Shown: piece after piece, positions 24,736 to 34,718 of the stretch
How the letters are laid out: every line of letters starts with the position of its first letter
How positions within the stretch are numbered: position 1 is the first letter of the stretch
Source of the DNA: JAGLOK01 sp963677605
GTDB lineage: Bacteria; Bacillota; Clostridia; Christensenellales; UMGS416
Direction: 5' to 3'
Assembly: GCA_963677605.2 (NCBI GenBank)
Contig: CAXXDX010000007.1
Location: forward strand, 186,001-250,000
Length of the DNA: 64,000 bases
The notes under the pieces: generated by a model
What the model was told of the DNA's origin: nothing
The model's input: the letters and a program-made list of their open reading frames with translations, nothing else
Database searches by the model: none
Position numbers and translations under genes: made by a program

Positions 24736-25359
24736 TTAGTCTGGTAGATTGTTTTCTTTTAAAGCCTTCTTAAAAAAGTTATAAAAACCATTCTTGTCAG
24801 AGTACTTTATCGCACCGTCGCGCAAATCATTATAATACTTGCCTGACTCAATCTGCACTGAAATAGAGTTCAGAGGGAATCCTTCCTCAAAGTCTGCGTG
24901 AGGTTTGTCCACTATATAAAACTCTTCCGAGTGAATCTCATATCCGTCATAAGAAACAACGGTATTTTCATCCAACACAAGACAGATAGCATTTTTATAA
25001 TAGGCAGTGAGTTTTCCTCCATGTTCTTTTGCCAGATTCATATAATGCTCCATCATCCGCCGGTCGGAAAGCCTTTCGCCATTTACCCTCGCAGCTTTTA
25101 CGCCCGGCTGTATATCTTCACTTACGTTTTTAAAATACAGTCCCGTATCGCAGGAAAACACCGGTTTTTTAAGCTTTTCGTAGTAATAAAGAGCTTTTTG
25201 TTTCGCATTGCCTAAAGGCGAATCCGCATTTTCTTCGGATTCGCCCAGGTTAAGTTTCATTTCCCGTAAACCTATAATCTTTACATCAAGCTCTTTAAGC
25301 TGAATTTTCATGCTGTTTAGTTTGGCAGGATTATAAGTTCCGTATATCAGTTCTAAAAT
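24736..25359 (-). CDS. HAM1/RdgB-family non-canonical NTP pyrophosphatase with a probable AUU start
   Basis: 207 residues if read from ATT at 25359. The family needs an N-terminal T-x-N-x-x-K block, and this is present only upstream of the first ATG (25311), as IYGTYNPAKLNSM. In that upstream frame the only start-like codon at proper distance from a ribosome site (GGAG, then 5 nt) is ATT. Further family features are LGESEENADSPLGNAKQKA near residue 38, the catalytic SCDTGLYF near 69, and PGVKAARVNGE near 84. The enzyme removes ITP/XTP-like nucleotides. It starts 11 bp after xylA and is likely in one transcript with it. Confidence 0.75.
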   Translation of the reverse strand: MLELIYGTYNPAKLNSMKIQLKELDVKIIGLREMKLNLGESEENADSPLGNAKQKALYYYEKLKKPVFSCDTGLYFKNVSEDIQPGVKAARVNGERLSDRRMMEHYMNLAKEHGGKLTAYYKNAICLVLDENTVVSYDGYEIHSEEFYIVDKPHADFEEGFPLNSISVQIESGKYYNDLRDGAIKYSDKNGFYNFFKKALKENNLPD

Positions 25360-25369
25360 ACTTGCTCCT

Positions 25370-26686
25370 TTATGAACGCAGGTATTCGTTAAGCATTGTC
25401 TCTAGATATTCCTGCATTCCGCTTTCATTTTCAATTTCTTTCATTTCAAGCGCATATTCTTCAAGCTCGCGGAATCCGACTGTGCCGTCTACGATTTTCT
25501 TTCCAATTCCGCTTTTATAACTTGAGTATCTTTTTTCTATTATATCCTCAAAGAAATTATCTTCAAGCATTTTGTTTGCAACTTTAAGTCCAAGCGCAAA
25601 TCCGTCCATTCCGGCAGTATGTCCGTAGAAAAGATCTTCCGGTTTAAATGAAGCGCGTCGAACCTTGGCATCAAAGTTTAATCCGCCCTTGCCGAGACCG
25701 CCTGCTTTAAGGATTTCATACATTGCAAGCGTTGATACATACATATCTGTCGGGAACTGGTCTGTATCCCAGCCGAGAAGCATGTCGCCCTGATTTGCAT
25801 CAACCGAGCCAAGCATGTTGTTTACGCGCGCAAGGTGTAGATCATGTTGGAAAGTGTGTCCTGCAAGCGTTGCATGGTTTGCTTCGATGTTCATTTTAAA
25901 TTTATCATCAAGACCATATTTTCTTAAGAAACCGATAGCCGTTGCGCTGTCAAAGTCATACTGATGCTTTGTAGGCTCTTTTGGTTTTGGCTCAATAAGA
26001 AACTGTCCGTCAAAGCCAATTTCTTTAGCATAATCTACGGCCATGTGGAAAAAGCGCGCAATATTGTCGTTTTCAAAACCCATATCCGTGTTGAGCAGCG
26101 TTTCATATCCTTCGCGACCGCCCCAGAAGACATAGTTTTGACCGCCGAGTTCTTTTGTCACTTCCATTGCCTTTTTAACCTGTGCTGCAGAAAATGCAAA
26201 TACTTCAGCATTCGGGCTGGTGGAAGCGCCGTGCATAAAACGTGGATTTGTAAAAAGATTCGCTGTGCCCCAGAGAAGCTTTTTGCCTGTATCATCCATC
26301 ATCTTTTTTACGAGCTTAACTATTTCATCAAGATTTTTGTTGGATTCTGCAAGAGTTGCGCCTTCCGGTGCAATATCTCTGTCATGGAAACAAAAATAAT
26401 CGATATCCAGTTTTTCCATTATCTCAAATGCCGCATACACTCTGGCTTTGGCTGTTTCCATCGGGCTTGATAATCCCTGCCACGGACGGATAGCCGTTCC
26501 GACACCAAAAGGATCCGATCCTTCGGCCGTCATTGTGTGCCAATATGCCATTGAAAATTTGAGCTGATCGCGCATTTTCTTTCCGCCGACAACCTCATCG
26601 GGGTTATAATGTCTGAAAAACAGGCCGGGTTTTAGTTTTTCATCTGTGTATTTTACTTTCTTTACTTGTGGGAAATATTCTTTCAT
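25370..26686 (-). CDS. xylA: Xylose isomerase
   Basis: 438 residues, the class II length. Metal and catalytic residues are visible in FCFHDRDIAPEG (catalytic His-Asp) near residue 100, VFWGGREGYE near 187, FLIEPKPKEPTKHQYDFD near 230, and IEANHATLAGHTFQHDL near 268. It converts xylose to xylulose (also glucose/fructose). AAGGAAG lies about 8 nt before the ATG. No xylulokinase or transporter is adjacent, so here it is separated from the rest of the xylose pathway and followed instead by the NTP pyrophosphatase. Confidence 0.97.
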   Translation of the reverse strand: MKEYFPQVKKVKYTDEKLKPGLFFRHYNPDEVVGGKKMRDQLKFSMAYWHTMTAEGSDPFGVGTAIRPWQGLSSPMETAKARVYAAFEIMEKLDIDYFCFHDRDIAPEGATLAESNKNLDEIVKLVKKMMDDTGKKLLWGTANLFTNPRFMHGASTSPNAEVFAFSAAQVKKAMEVTKELGGQNYVFWGGREGYETLLNTDMGFENDNIARFFHMAVDYAKEIGFDGQFLIEPKPKEPTKHQYDFDSATAIGFLRKYGLDDKFKMNIEANHATLAGHTFQHDLHLARVNNMLGSVDANQGDMLLGWDTDQFPTDMYVSTLAMYEILKAGGLGKGGLNFDAKVRRASFKPEDLFYGHTAGMDGFALGLKVANKMLEDNFFEDIIEKRYSSYKSGIGKKIVDGTVGFRELEEYALEMKEIENESGMQEYLETMLNEYLRS

Positions 26687-26949
26687 ACTTTCTTCCTTTC
26701 CTTTTTGGTTATTTTTTGTTTCTTCATTCTTCTATAACATTATATCAAACCAAACCGAATACTTTATATAAACAAAATTTTTGATTCTTATCATATATTG
26801 AGGTATTAGCTCTTATTTCAAATATACTGCCGGTTCGAATAAATTTCAATTAGCAATAATTTAATATGTCTTTCTATTTTTAACAAATTGAGGCTTTTCG
26901 GCAAATATATTATGATATAATTAATTAAGTTTTAGTATATGGAGAAAAA

Positions 26950-29900
26950 ATGCCGGTTAGAGTAATAGCAGGGCGCGCGGGAAGCGGAAAAAGCGCCGTT
27001 ATATACAATGAAATAAATAAATTGGCAAAAGACGGTAAATCCGCCGTCTTGCTTGTTCCCGAGCAGTTTACTCTGCAGGCGGAAAACGAGCTTATACAGT
27101 CCGGAAACACAAAAGGCTTTATGACCGTTAACGTTATGAGTATATCAAGGCTTGCAAAAGACATCTTTTCCACCGTTGAAAATCCCATAAACAAAATAAT
27201 AGACGAAAGAGGAAAGGCTGCAGCAATTATAACCGTTGCTGGAGAAATTAAAGACGACCTTAGAATTTTTCAAAAAGCCTCATCATATTCGGGCTTTGCA
27301 TCCGAAGCGGCATCGCTTATCAGCGATTTTAAAAAACATGACATACAACCCGAAGAACTTATTTCAGCCTCTCAAAGCTCTTCAGGCACCTCTGCGGATA
27401 AAATACACGATATAGGAAAAATATATGACGCATTTAACCGCTTTTTAAAAGACAAGTATTATATTGATTCTGATGACAGAACAAATATCCTGGCAGAAGT
27501 TCTGCTTCGTGCCGCAAAATACAAAAATACGCACTTTTTCATGGATGGATATGACACTTTTACAGCGCAGGATCTAAAGATAGCAAAATCACTTCTTCAG
27601 TTGTCCGGAAACCTGACGGTTACTATAAATTACGCAAAAGAGGAACAGGAAGAGCTTTTCTATTCAGGAAAACGCTCTCTAGACGGTTTATATAAAATCG
27701 CAAAAGAAACAAATGAGACACTTGAATTGGTCTTTGCGCACAGTCCCCATGTTAAAAAGCACCCTTCCATAGTGCATCTTGAAAAAAATCTCTATGATAT
27801 CAGCCCAAAAAATTTTTCTGGTGATTCAGCAATCAGAATAACCGAAGCTTCCACCCCTCAGGAAGAAGCAGAACACATCGCATGCAGCATACTGAATCTT
27901 AAAAAAACAGACAAAAGCATTTCATTTTCGGATATAAGCATACTTTGCTGCTCGGATCTAAACACATATGCACCGCTTTTTGAGCGTATGTTCGTGCGAT
28001 ATGACATACCATGTTTTTCGCATCGGCGAAAATCCATATCTGAACATCCTGCAGTTTCATACATTCTCTCTGCAATATCGGCTAAGATATACAATACACC
28101 CAAAAGCGAAATGATTGCTATGCTTAAAAGCGGCTATGCGGATATATCCTATGAAGACGCAATGCTGTTTGAAGACTATGTTTTGGATAACGCTATTGAT
28201 TCATATCTGTTTATGCGTCCGTTAAAACGCGGATCAAAAAAATATGATCTAATTAAAATTAACAACATTCGTGAAAAATTGGTAAGTCCGCTGGATGTAC
28301 TGATAAATAAACATCAAAGTGCGACGCTGCACTTAAAAAGTATTTATAAACTTATAGAAAAAGCAAACATTAAAAAATCTTTGATGAATGAACGCGATGA
28401 ATTGATTAATAAAGGCGCACTGCAGCACGCCGCGCTTACGTCTCAGGTGTATAACAGCATCATATCCGTGCTTGAACAGCTGAATGTTCTTTTTGAAGAC
28501 AATGAAATGACACTGGATCAGATTCTTTCCGCTGTCGAAGAAAGTTTTATAGCAACACAGCTGGGCACCATTCCATCATCAACCGATGAAGTGTTGATAG
28601 GAGAGCTGGGAAGGACAAAACTTGCCGAAACAAAACATCTTTTTGTAGTCGGCGCAAACGAACACAGCCTTCCTCCGCTTGGCGCACAAAACTCAATACT
28701 CAGCGACTGGGACATTGACGCGCTCTCACTAATCGGCGTTGATTTTATGAAGAGCACTGACGCAAAGCATATGAATGCAGATTATGCCGTGTATCAGGCC
28801 TTTTCACTTCCTTCGCGTGCGCTTCACATAAGCTATGCAAAAAACGGAGAAAGCGGAACAGAGCTGCCGTCACAGATAATAAAAAACATTGAGGAAATAT
28901 TTAATATAGAGCCAGATGCTGCAAAAATTGACTACAAAAGCTCAAAAGCGGCAGCACTCACAGTTGCGGCTAGAGCTTTCGGCGCACTGGGAGACGGCAG
29001 AATGACACCACAGGATTGGAAACCTGCGGTATCTGCGCTTATTGCAAGCGAGTCAGCAAAAGGTGAGCTTGAAAAGATGAGCATGTTCCTATCTTCCGAT
29101 GAAAAAGCATATGACATGGCACCAAAAAGAGATGGCATTATAATATCTTCGGTATCCCAGATAGAGCAGTATGCGGGATGTCCCTTTTCATATATGATAA
29201 AGTATGCTCTTTCGCCTATGGACGATCCCAACAGTGAAATAACTCCCGCAGGAGAAGGTGCATTTTTGCATGAAGCAATGGAACGGCTGGGAATGAAGCT
29301 TTCGGAAATGGATGCTCTTGAATTGTCGGATGAAGAGATTGAAAAAATCATGCAAAATGAAGCAGAAGTAATTGCCCAGAATTTTGACAACCAGCGTCTT
29401 TCCCGCGACGCAAAGGGAAACTATCAGGCATCATCCCTTATAAAAAAGGCAAAGCACGGTGCTGTAATATATTCAAAGCATCTTAAAAATTCAAAATTTA
29501 TGCCTATAGGTCAGGAAGTGGAATTTGGTGAAGGAAAAAGCTTAGGACCTATTGAGATAATACTTGAAAGCGGAACAAAGGTTCACATCGGCGGAAAAGT
29601 AGACAGGCTGGACACATACGGAAAGTATGCTAGAATTGTTGACTATAAGTCCAGCGTCAAGAAAATCGACTATTCCAAGATTGAATCAGGCAGACAGCTG
29701 CAGCTGCTCATCTACATGAACGCCTATCTTGAAAAAAACAAAGATCTAAAGGCATCGGGCGTGTTTTATTTCCCGCTTAGAAAAAACTATATCGATGAAG
29801 ACAAAAACGAAAAGCGAAATGACAAAATGCAGGGTCTTTTTATAGAAAACAGCGTAAATGTTGAAGCTTTGGACAAAGATATCACGCAGTTGGGCGTGTC

Positions 29901-30198
29901 ATCTATTATTAACGCAAAAACTAAAAAAGACGGAAATTTTGACAAAAACAGCGATAATATATCCGAAAACGGCTTTAATACACTTATGCGTTATGCAAAA
30001 GATAAGGCTTCTGAAACGCTCCATAAAATAGATTCGGGGCAGGCTCCTGTCGTTCCGACAAAAAGCACAACAGGAACACAATGCACCTATTGCGACTTTT
30101 CGTCAATATGCAAAAAGGATGTAAATATGCATGAAGAGCGCGTAGAAATGAATAAAGAAGCAGCAAAAAAAATGATATTGGGGGAAGATGATGGCTGA
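26950..30198 (+). CDS. addB: AddB subunit of the AddAB helicase-nuclease
   Basis: 1082 residues. AddB and AddA process double-strand breaks for recombination, the Firmicutes counterpart of RecBCD. A Walker A motif is at the N-terminus (GRAGSGKSAVIYNEI). A C-terminal nuclease (IGGKVDRLDTYGKYARIVDY with Asp, then DYKSS) is bracketed by four iron-sulfur-type cysteines: one in YAGCPFSYMIKYAL near 737 and three in CTYCDFSSIC near 1041. All are characteristic of AddB. GGAG precedes the ATG, and addA starts 11 bp before its stop. Confidence 0.95.
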   Translation: MPVRVIAGRAGSGKSAVIYNEINKLAKDGKSAVLLVPEQFTLQAENELIQSGNTKGFMTVNVMSISRLAKDIFSTVENPINKIIDERGKAAAIITVAGEIKDDLRIFQKASSYSGFASEAASLISDFKKHDIQPEELISASQSSSGTSADKIHDIGKIYDAFNRFLKDKYYIDSDDRTNILAEVLLRAAKYKNTHFFMDGYDTFTAQDLKIAKSLLQLSGNLTVTINYAKEEQEELFYSGKRSLDGLYKIAKETNETLELVFAHSPHVKKHPSIVHLEKNLYDISPKNFSGDSAIRITEASTPQEEAEHIACSILNLKKTDKSISFSDISILCCSDLNTYAPLFERMFVRYDIPCFSHRRKSISEHPAVSYILSAISAKIYNTPKSEMIAMLKSGYADISYEDAMLFEDYVLDNAIDSYLFMRPLKRGSKKYDLIKINNIREKLVSPLDVLINKHQSATLHLKSIYKLIEKANIKKSLMNERDELINKGALQHAALTSQVYNSIISVLEQLNVLFEDNEMTLDQILSAVEESFIATQLGTIPSSTDEVLIGELGRTKLAETKHLFVVGANEHSLPPLGAQNSILSDWDIDALSLIGVDFMKSTDAKHMNADYAVYQAFSLPSRALHISYAKNGESGTELPSQIIKNIEEIFNIEPDAAKIDYKSSKAAALTVAARAFGALGDGRMTPQDWKPAVSALIASESAKGELEKMSMFLSSDEKAYDMAPKRDGIIISSVSQIEQYAGCPFSYMIKYALSPMDDPNSEITPAGEGAFLHEAMERLGMKLSEMDALELSDEEIEKIMQNEAEVIAQNFDNQRLSRDAKGNYQASSLIKKAKHGAVIYSKHLKNSKFMPIGQEVEFGEGKSLGPIEIILESGTKVHIGGKVDRLDTYGKYARIVDYKSSVKKIDYSKIESGRQLQLLIYMNAYLEKNKDLKASGVFYFPLRKNYIDEDKNEKRNDKMQGLFIENSVNVEALDKDITQLGVSSIINAKTKKDGNFDKNSDNISENGFNTLMRYAKDKASETLHKIDSGQAPVVPTKSTTGTQCTYCDFSSICKKDVNMHEERVEMNKEAAKKMILGEDDG

Positions 30199-33100
30199 TA
30201 TAAAATTCACACCTTCCCAAAGCAAGGCTATAAAACATTCCGGGGCAAACCTTCTTGTAGCGGCTGCCGCCGGAAGCGGAAAAACGGCTGTAGTAGCGCG
30301 CCGTGCAGTGCGTCTTTTAACAGAAGAGAAAGTTCCCGCAAACCGCTTGCTGCTTATAACCTTTACAAAGGCTGCGGCGGCTGAAATGCGCGAACGAGTG
30401 GCAGATGTTCTTAAAAGCGAAATAAAAAAGAATAACGACGCCTTTCTTCGCCGTCAGCTTCGCGCACTTACCGATGCGGACATATGTACAATCGACTCAT
30501 ATCTTACTAAACTTTTAAGACGGCACTATCATGCTGTAGATTTGGATCCCGCATTTTCTGTGCTGTCGGAAGATGAAAAACAAAACATCTCGCAAAAAGC
30601 GTTAAAAAAGATAATAGAGCGCGAGTTTGAAGAAAATATACCGGATTTCATATTCCTTTGCGATACATTGGCATCAGGTAAAACGTCTGCTTTAAACGAT
30701 ATTGTGCTAAAAGCATATGATTATGCAAGAAAATATCCGGATTATTTAGAATTTATCAGTTCATGGGAAAAAAGCTATATGATGGACGAAGATGAATTGA
30801 AATCATCGGAATGGATGGAAGAATCAATACGTTCACTAAAGTTTAAGCTGTCTTCCGCACAAGCGGACATTGAAACTGCACTAAGATATTCGCTTATGCC
30901 TGATGGCCCGTCAAACTATGCGGAAATTCTGCAGACAGAGTTTGAAAGCATAAAGAAAGCTTGCGAAAAATCAGAGATTGATGATATTAAAGAATCTGTA
31001 TTTGCAGTCGACTTTGCGCGCCTTCCGAGAAAAGACAAAGACTGCGAAGAAGCATATGCCGACATGGCAAAAAAACTCAGGGATTCCGCAAAGAACGAAA
31101 TCAAAGCGCTGCAGAATTCTCTGATTTTTATGCCTCTTGACGATGTAGCGCAAAGAAATCATAAAATGCATCCTGCGATATCGGCATTATCCAGATTGGT
31201 TTTAGAATACGACAAACAGTTTTTTGCGGCAAAAAGAAGATATAATCTTCTGGATTTTGCAGATTTGATGCATTTTTCTCTTAAAGCACTGGAAAATGAA
31301 AAAGCAAGAGACGAAGAGCGCGAAAGGTATGATTATATCTTTGTCGATGAATATCAGGACACAAACAGACTACAGGAAAAACTAATATCCCACATCACAA
31401 AAGGTGACAATCTTTTCTGTGTGGGAGATGTAAAACAAAGCATTTATTCATTCCGTCAGGCAGAACCTTCGCTTTTTATAGACAGGATGGATAAATCTTC
31501 TCCATTGCTTGAAGGCGAAAATCATCTTATCCCTTTAAGCGAAAACTTCCGCTCGTCAAAGCCGGTGGTGGATTTCATAAACTTCGTCTTTACAGATGTT
31601 ATGACTAGAAAAACAGGCGGAGTAGACTATGAGGGATATGAACTTTTAAAATGCAAAGCAAAAAGGCCGGAGGGCGAATACGAAAACGCCAAAGCTGAGC
31701 TTCTTATAATCGACACACAGCAAAAAGATAAAGACAGCACATTGACCAACATAGAGTACGAAGCTATATTGGCTGCCGATAAGATTAAGGAAGTAATGTC
31801 CCAGAAAATATATGACGGAAAGCTCGGAATATTTCGACCGGCAAAATATTCCGACATATGCATTCTGTCGCGCTCGTTTAAGCCTATTGTACGTCCGGTT
31901 CGCAGGATACTTGAGCAGTGCGGAATTCCGGTGACACCTGTTGGCGAGTCCGGCTATCTAGACATGATTGAAATCGAAATAGCGGTTAATATACTGAAAA
32001 TAATAGACAATCAGCACAGAGACGTTGCGCTTATCTCTGCTATGAATTCTCCCGCGTTCGGTTTTTCGATGGAAGAGCTGATTGCAATACGCAAAAACTT
32101 CAGCAAAAAAAATACTCCATTCTATTTGGCAGCAGAAAACTACATAAAACAGCAAAAAGATAATTTATCGGATAAATTAGCCGCTTTTTTCGAAAAAATT
32201 CGTAATTTTCGTCTTCTTTCAAAGCATATGTCCGTGGGTGAATTCATATGGCACATGCTGACTGACACCATGCTTTATGACGCAGTCGGCTCGCTTCCGG
32301 GCGGCAGGGTGCGCCAGCAAAATTTACGAATACTGGCGGAACGCGGCGATGCTTTTTCCATGAAGCCGGGAAGAAACCTTAGCCTTTTTCTGGAGCACTT
32401 AAACAGCGTAAGCCAAAGCAACACAGACTTTGAGTCAGCAGGCAGCGAAACAAATGAAGACAGCGTTAAATTTATGAGCATCCATAAATCCAAAGGTCTG
32501 GAGTTTCCTGTTGTAATCCTTATGAACACTGCTTCGGGAACGCTTAACAACACCGACTCCATTATAATGTCGGGTGGACTGCCCCCGGGCGTAAAATGCT
32601 ATGATCCCGAAGAGATGACAAAAAAGACAACCATTGCATATGATGCCGCATCCGATGTAAACAAATTCACCGACAACTCGGAAAGTCTGAGAATATTATA
32701 TGTTGCGATGACACGCGCACGCGAGCGTCTTATCATGATCGGCAGCGTGAGCCGAAGTTTGGATGCAAAAATACAAAGCTGGATGCTTCCAAAACGGGGC
32801 GAGCTTTTGTTCGACAAGTCCTTTCTTGATATCCTCGGCGCAAGCACAGTAAGGATTAGCGGTAACGGAATTTCGGATGAAATGAATGAAACCGATATAT
32901 CAGGCGTATATTCCAAAATAATTTCTGCAGCATTGCTTAAGCACGATAAAAAGAAAAGAAAAAATGCTGTGCTTGATGCTATAAAAGAAGCTGCCAAAAC
33001 TACATATTCAGAAGATATTTATGCCGAATCCTACGAAAAACAGCAATACATACCTGCAAAGACAACTGCAACCGCTCTTCTTTCCGGCACTCCGGAACAA

Positions 33101-33673
33101 TATGCTATGGAAGACTTTTCCGATGTTCCCGATTTTATGCGCGATGATGTTTCATACACAGCAGCAGACCGCGGTACTTTTACCCACACAGTAATGCAGT
33201 TTATAGACTTCAATGCTGATATTTCGGGTATTGGAAAAACAATCAACGACTTAATTTCCCGTAATATACTTCCTGAGGATTCAAAAAGCGAAATAGATAT
33301 TGATTCTATTGAAAGGTTTCTTAAAAGCGATATATGCAAAAGGATAAGAAAATCCTCAAATATTAAAAAAGAAACACCGTTTGTAGTAAAAATCCCTGCA
33401 AATGAAGCATATTCTGATATTAGCTCCAATAAAGATCTTTTGGTTCAGGGAATAATAGACCTGTGCTTTATCGAAGACAATAAGTGGGTTTTGGTTGACT
33501 ACAAGACAAACAGGATTACCAATGATAATACTCCCGGAGATGTAGTCAGCCACTATAAAAACCAGCTTAAAATTTATAAAAGAGCTTTAGAGGATTTAAC
33601 GGGAATAGATGTAAAAGAAACCGGCTTATATCTTCTCAGCCAAAAAGAAGATGACGCTTATCATACTTTATAA
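30188..33673 (+). CDS. addA: AddA helicase-nuclease subunit
   Basis: 1161 residues, UvrD-type superfamily 1 helicase fused to a RecB-type nuclease. Motifs: Q motif/PSQSKAIKHSG; Walker A AAAGSGKTAVVARR near residue 28; Walker B VDEYQDTN near 386; motif V SIHKSKGLEFPVVI near 765; motif VI LYVAMTRARERLIMIG near 837. The nuclease site is QGIIDLCFI (Asp) and VDYKTNR near 1107. It overlaps addB by 11 bp. There is no terminator-like hairpin directly after the stop. Confidence 0.96.
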   Translation: MMADIKFTPSQSKAIKHSGANLLVAAAAGSGKTAVVARRAVRLLTEEKVPANRLLLITFTKAAAAEMRERVADVLKSEIKKNNDAFLRRQLRALTDADICTIDSYLTKLLRRHYHAVDLDPAFSVLSEDEKQNISQKALKKIIEREFEENIPDFIFLCDTLASGKTSALNDIVLKAYDYARKYPDYLEFISSWEKSYMMDEDELKSSEWMEESIRSLKFKLSSAQADIETALRYSLMPDGPSNYAEILQTEFESIKKACEKSEIDDIKESVFAVDFARLPRKDKDCEEAYADMAKKLRDSAKNEIKALQNSLIFMPLDDVAQRNHKMHPAISALSRLVLEYDKQFFAAKRRYNLLDFADLMHFSLKALENEKARDEERERYDYIFVDEYQDTNRLQEKLISHITKGDNLFCVGDVKQSIYSFRQAEPSLFIDRMDKSSPLLEGENHLIPLSENFRSSKPVVDFINFVFTDVMTRKTGGVDYEGYELLKCKAKRPEGEYENAKAELLIIDTQQKDKDSTLTNIEYEAILAADKIKEVMSQKIYDGKLGIFRPAKYSDICILSRSFKPIVRPVRRILEQCGIPVTPVGESGYLDMIEIEIAVNILKIIDNQHRDVALISAMNSPAFGFSMEELIAIRKNFSKKNTPFYLAAENYIKQQKDNLSDKLAAFFEKIRNFRLLSKHMSVGEFIWHMLTDTMLYDAVGSLPGGRVRQQNLRILAERGDAFSMKPGRNLSLFLEHLNSVSQSNTDFESAGSETNEDSVKFMSIHKSKGLEFPVVILMNTASGTLNNTDSIIMSGGLPPGVKCYDPEEMTKKTTIAYDAASDVNKFTDNSESLRILYVAMTRARERLIMIGSVSRSLDAKIQSWMLPKRGELLFDKSFLDILGASTVRISGNGISDEMNETDISGVYSKIISAALLKHDKKKRKNAVLDAIKEAAKTTYSEDIYAESYEKQQYIPAKTTATALLSGTPEQYAMEDFSDVPDFMRDDVSYTAADRGTFTHTVMQFIDFNADISGIGKTINDLISRNILPEDSKSEIDIDSIERFLKSDICKRIRKSSNIKKETPFVVKIPANEAYSDISSNKDLLVQGIIDLCFIEDNKWVLVDYKTNRITNDNTPGDVVSHYKNQLKIYKRALEDLTGIDVKETGLYLLSQKEDDAYHTL

Positions 33674-33682
33674 AACATTGTC

Positions 33683-33710
33683 TTGATTAATCATATACCA
33701 ATGTTATAAT
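33683..33710 (+). promoter_or_regulatory. Promoter of the GNAT gene pair
   Basis: TTGATT (33683-33688), 16 bp, TATAAT (33705-33710), giving a leader of about 210 nt before the first GNAT start codon. Confidence 0.6.
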
Positions 33711-33736
33711 GGTTTTATCACAATTTGAGGTTTGAA

Positions 33737-33748
33737 ATGATTAGATAA
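33737..33748 (+). other. Four-codon minigene MIR-stop in the leader
   Basis: GAGGT is placed 6 nt before ATG ATT AGA TAA, a proper ribosome site for a 3-residue product. The following GNAT gene also begins Met-Ile-Arg. This could be a translational regulator or chance. Confidence 0.3.
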
Positions 33749-33929
33749 TAGTCTTTAAAGCTAAAAACAGATAACAGTCTGCAACAGTCAGGCTTAATTG
33801 TTTACGGAAAGAGATTATTACAGTTTCAAATATCCATTCAATATTATTAAGACAATAATATATTTGAAATGTGCAGTCTTTTTCCTATGTGAAGAAGGCT
33901 TTTATTTATGTAAAAAGAAAGGCATCAAT

Positions 33930-34703
33930 ATGATTAGACTAGAAAATAATGATTATAAAAATATACTTCCGCTAACCGCATCTGTTAAATACAACAAAGC
34001 ATTGATCTATTCAATAATTGAAGGCAGAACCAGCGCCAAAGTATTTGTTGATGATTCAAACTGCCCGAAAGCTGCCTTTTTGGCTTGGGAATTCTCATTT
34101 CTTTTGGGAGATGAAAGCGATAAATCATTCAGCAGAGAATTGTTTGACTATATTTTTGCGGTTCATGTGCCTGAGTCGGAGGATAAAGAGATTATTCTAT
34201 TTGAAGACAATGACAACTGGACATACTTAAACAATCTTTTTAAAGAAAAAGGGTGCTTAGCAATAGAGCGAAAAATGTTTTGTTTTAACCGTAAAAAATA
34301 TGAGAAATCCAAATCAGATTTCCCAAAACCGCCGGAATATCTGAAAATGGAATTGATTGATGAAAATAGACATAAAAACAATAGTAATTATAATTATATG
34401 ACAAATAACAGAAAGAACTTTAGATATATAATAAAAGACGGAGATAAAGCAGTTAGCACATGTGCAAGTGTTGCTGTAGCTGCAAATGAAGCAGAAATAG
34501 ACATATCAACAGATGAGAACTACAGAAACAAAGGATATGCAACAATTGCGGCATCACACTTTATAGAAAGATGTATAGAAAATAACTTAGAACCAGTATG
34601 GTCATGCTGGCCGGAAAGAGAAGGCTCTGTCGCGTTGGCTAAAAAACTGGGGTTTGAAGAAAACGAAAATGTGCCTGTTATATTGTGGGCGGAAAACATG
34701 TGA
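33930..34703 (+). CDS. GNAT-family acetyltransferase
   Basis: 257 residues from the ATG at 33930, which has AAAGG about 8 nt upstream; a reading back to 33798 has no ribosome site. The C-terminal half shows the GNAT acetyl-CoA loop: EAEIDISTDENYRNKGYATI near residue 191 (the R-x-x-G-x-A/G signature is RNKGYA), followed by IERCIENNLEPVWSCW and LAKKLGF. The N-terminal half is a helical domain of the kind seen in GNAT_acetyltran (PF12746) proteins. Substrate unknown. Co-transcribed with a second GNAT gene 15 bp downstream. Confidence 0.82.
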   Translation: MIRLENNDYKNILPLTASVKYNKALIYSIIEGRTSAKVFVDDSNCPKAAFLAWEFSFLLGDESDKSFSRELFDYIFAVHVPESEDKEIILFEDNDNWTYLNNLFKEKGCLAIERKMFCFNRKKYEKSKSDFPKPPEYLKMELIDENRHKNNSNYNYMTNNRKNFRYIIKDGDKAVSTCASVAVAANEAEIDISTDENYRNKGYATIAASHFIERCIENNLEPVWSCWPEREGSVALAKKLGFEENENVPVILWAENM

Positions 34704-34718
34704 AACAAAGGAGATATT

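Noticed and set aside
26687..26949. XylR-type operator between xylA and addB
   Set aside because: AT-rich with no convincing palindrome; no xylR gene in the window.
33798..33929. 44-codon N-terminal extension of the first GNAT protein
   Set aside because: No ribosome site at 33798; AAAGG precedes the ATG at 33930, where the GNAT-like sequence begins.
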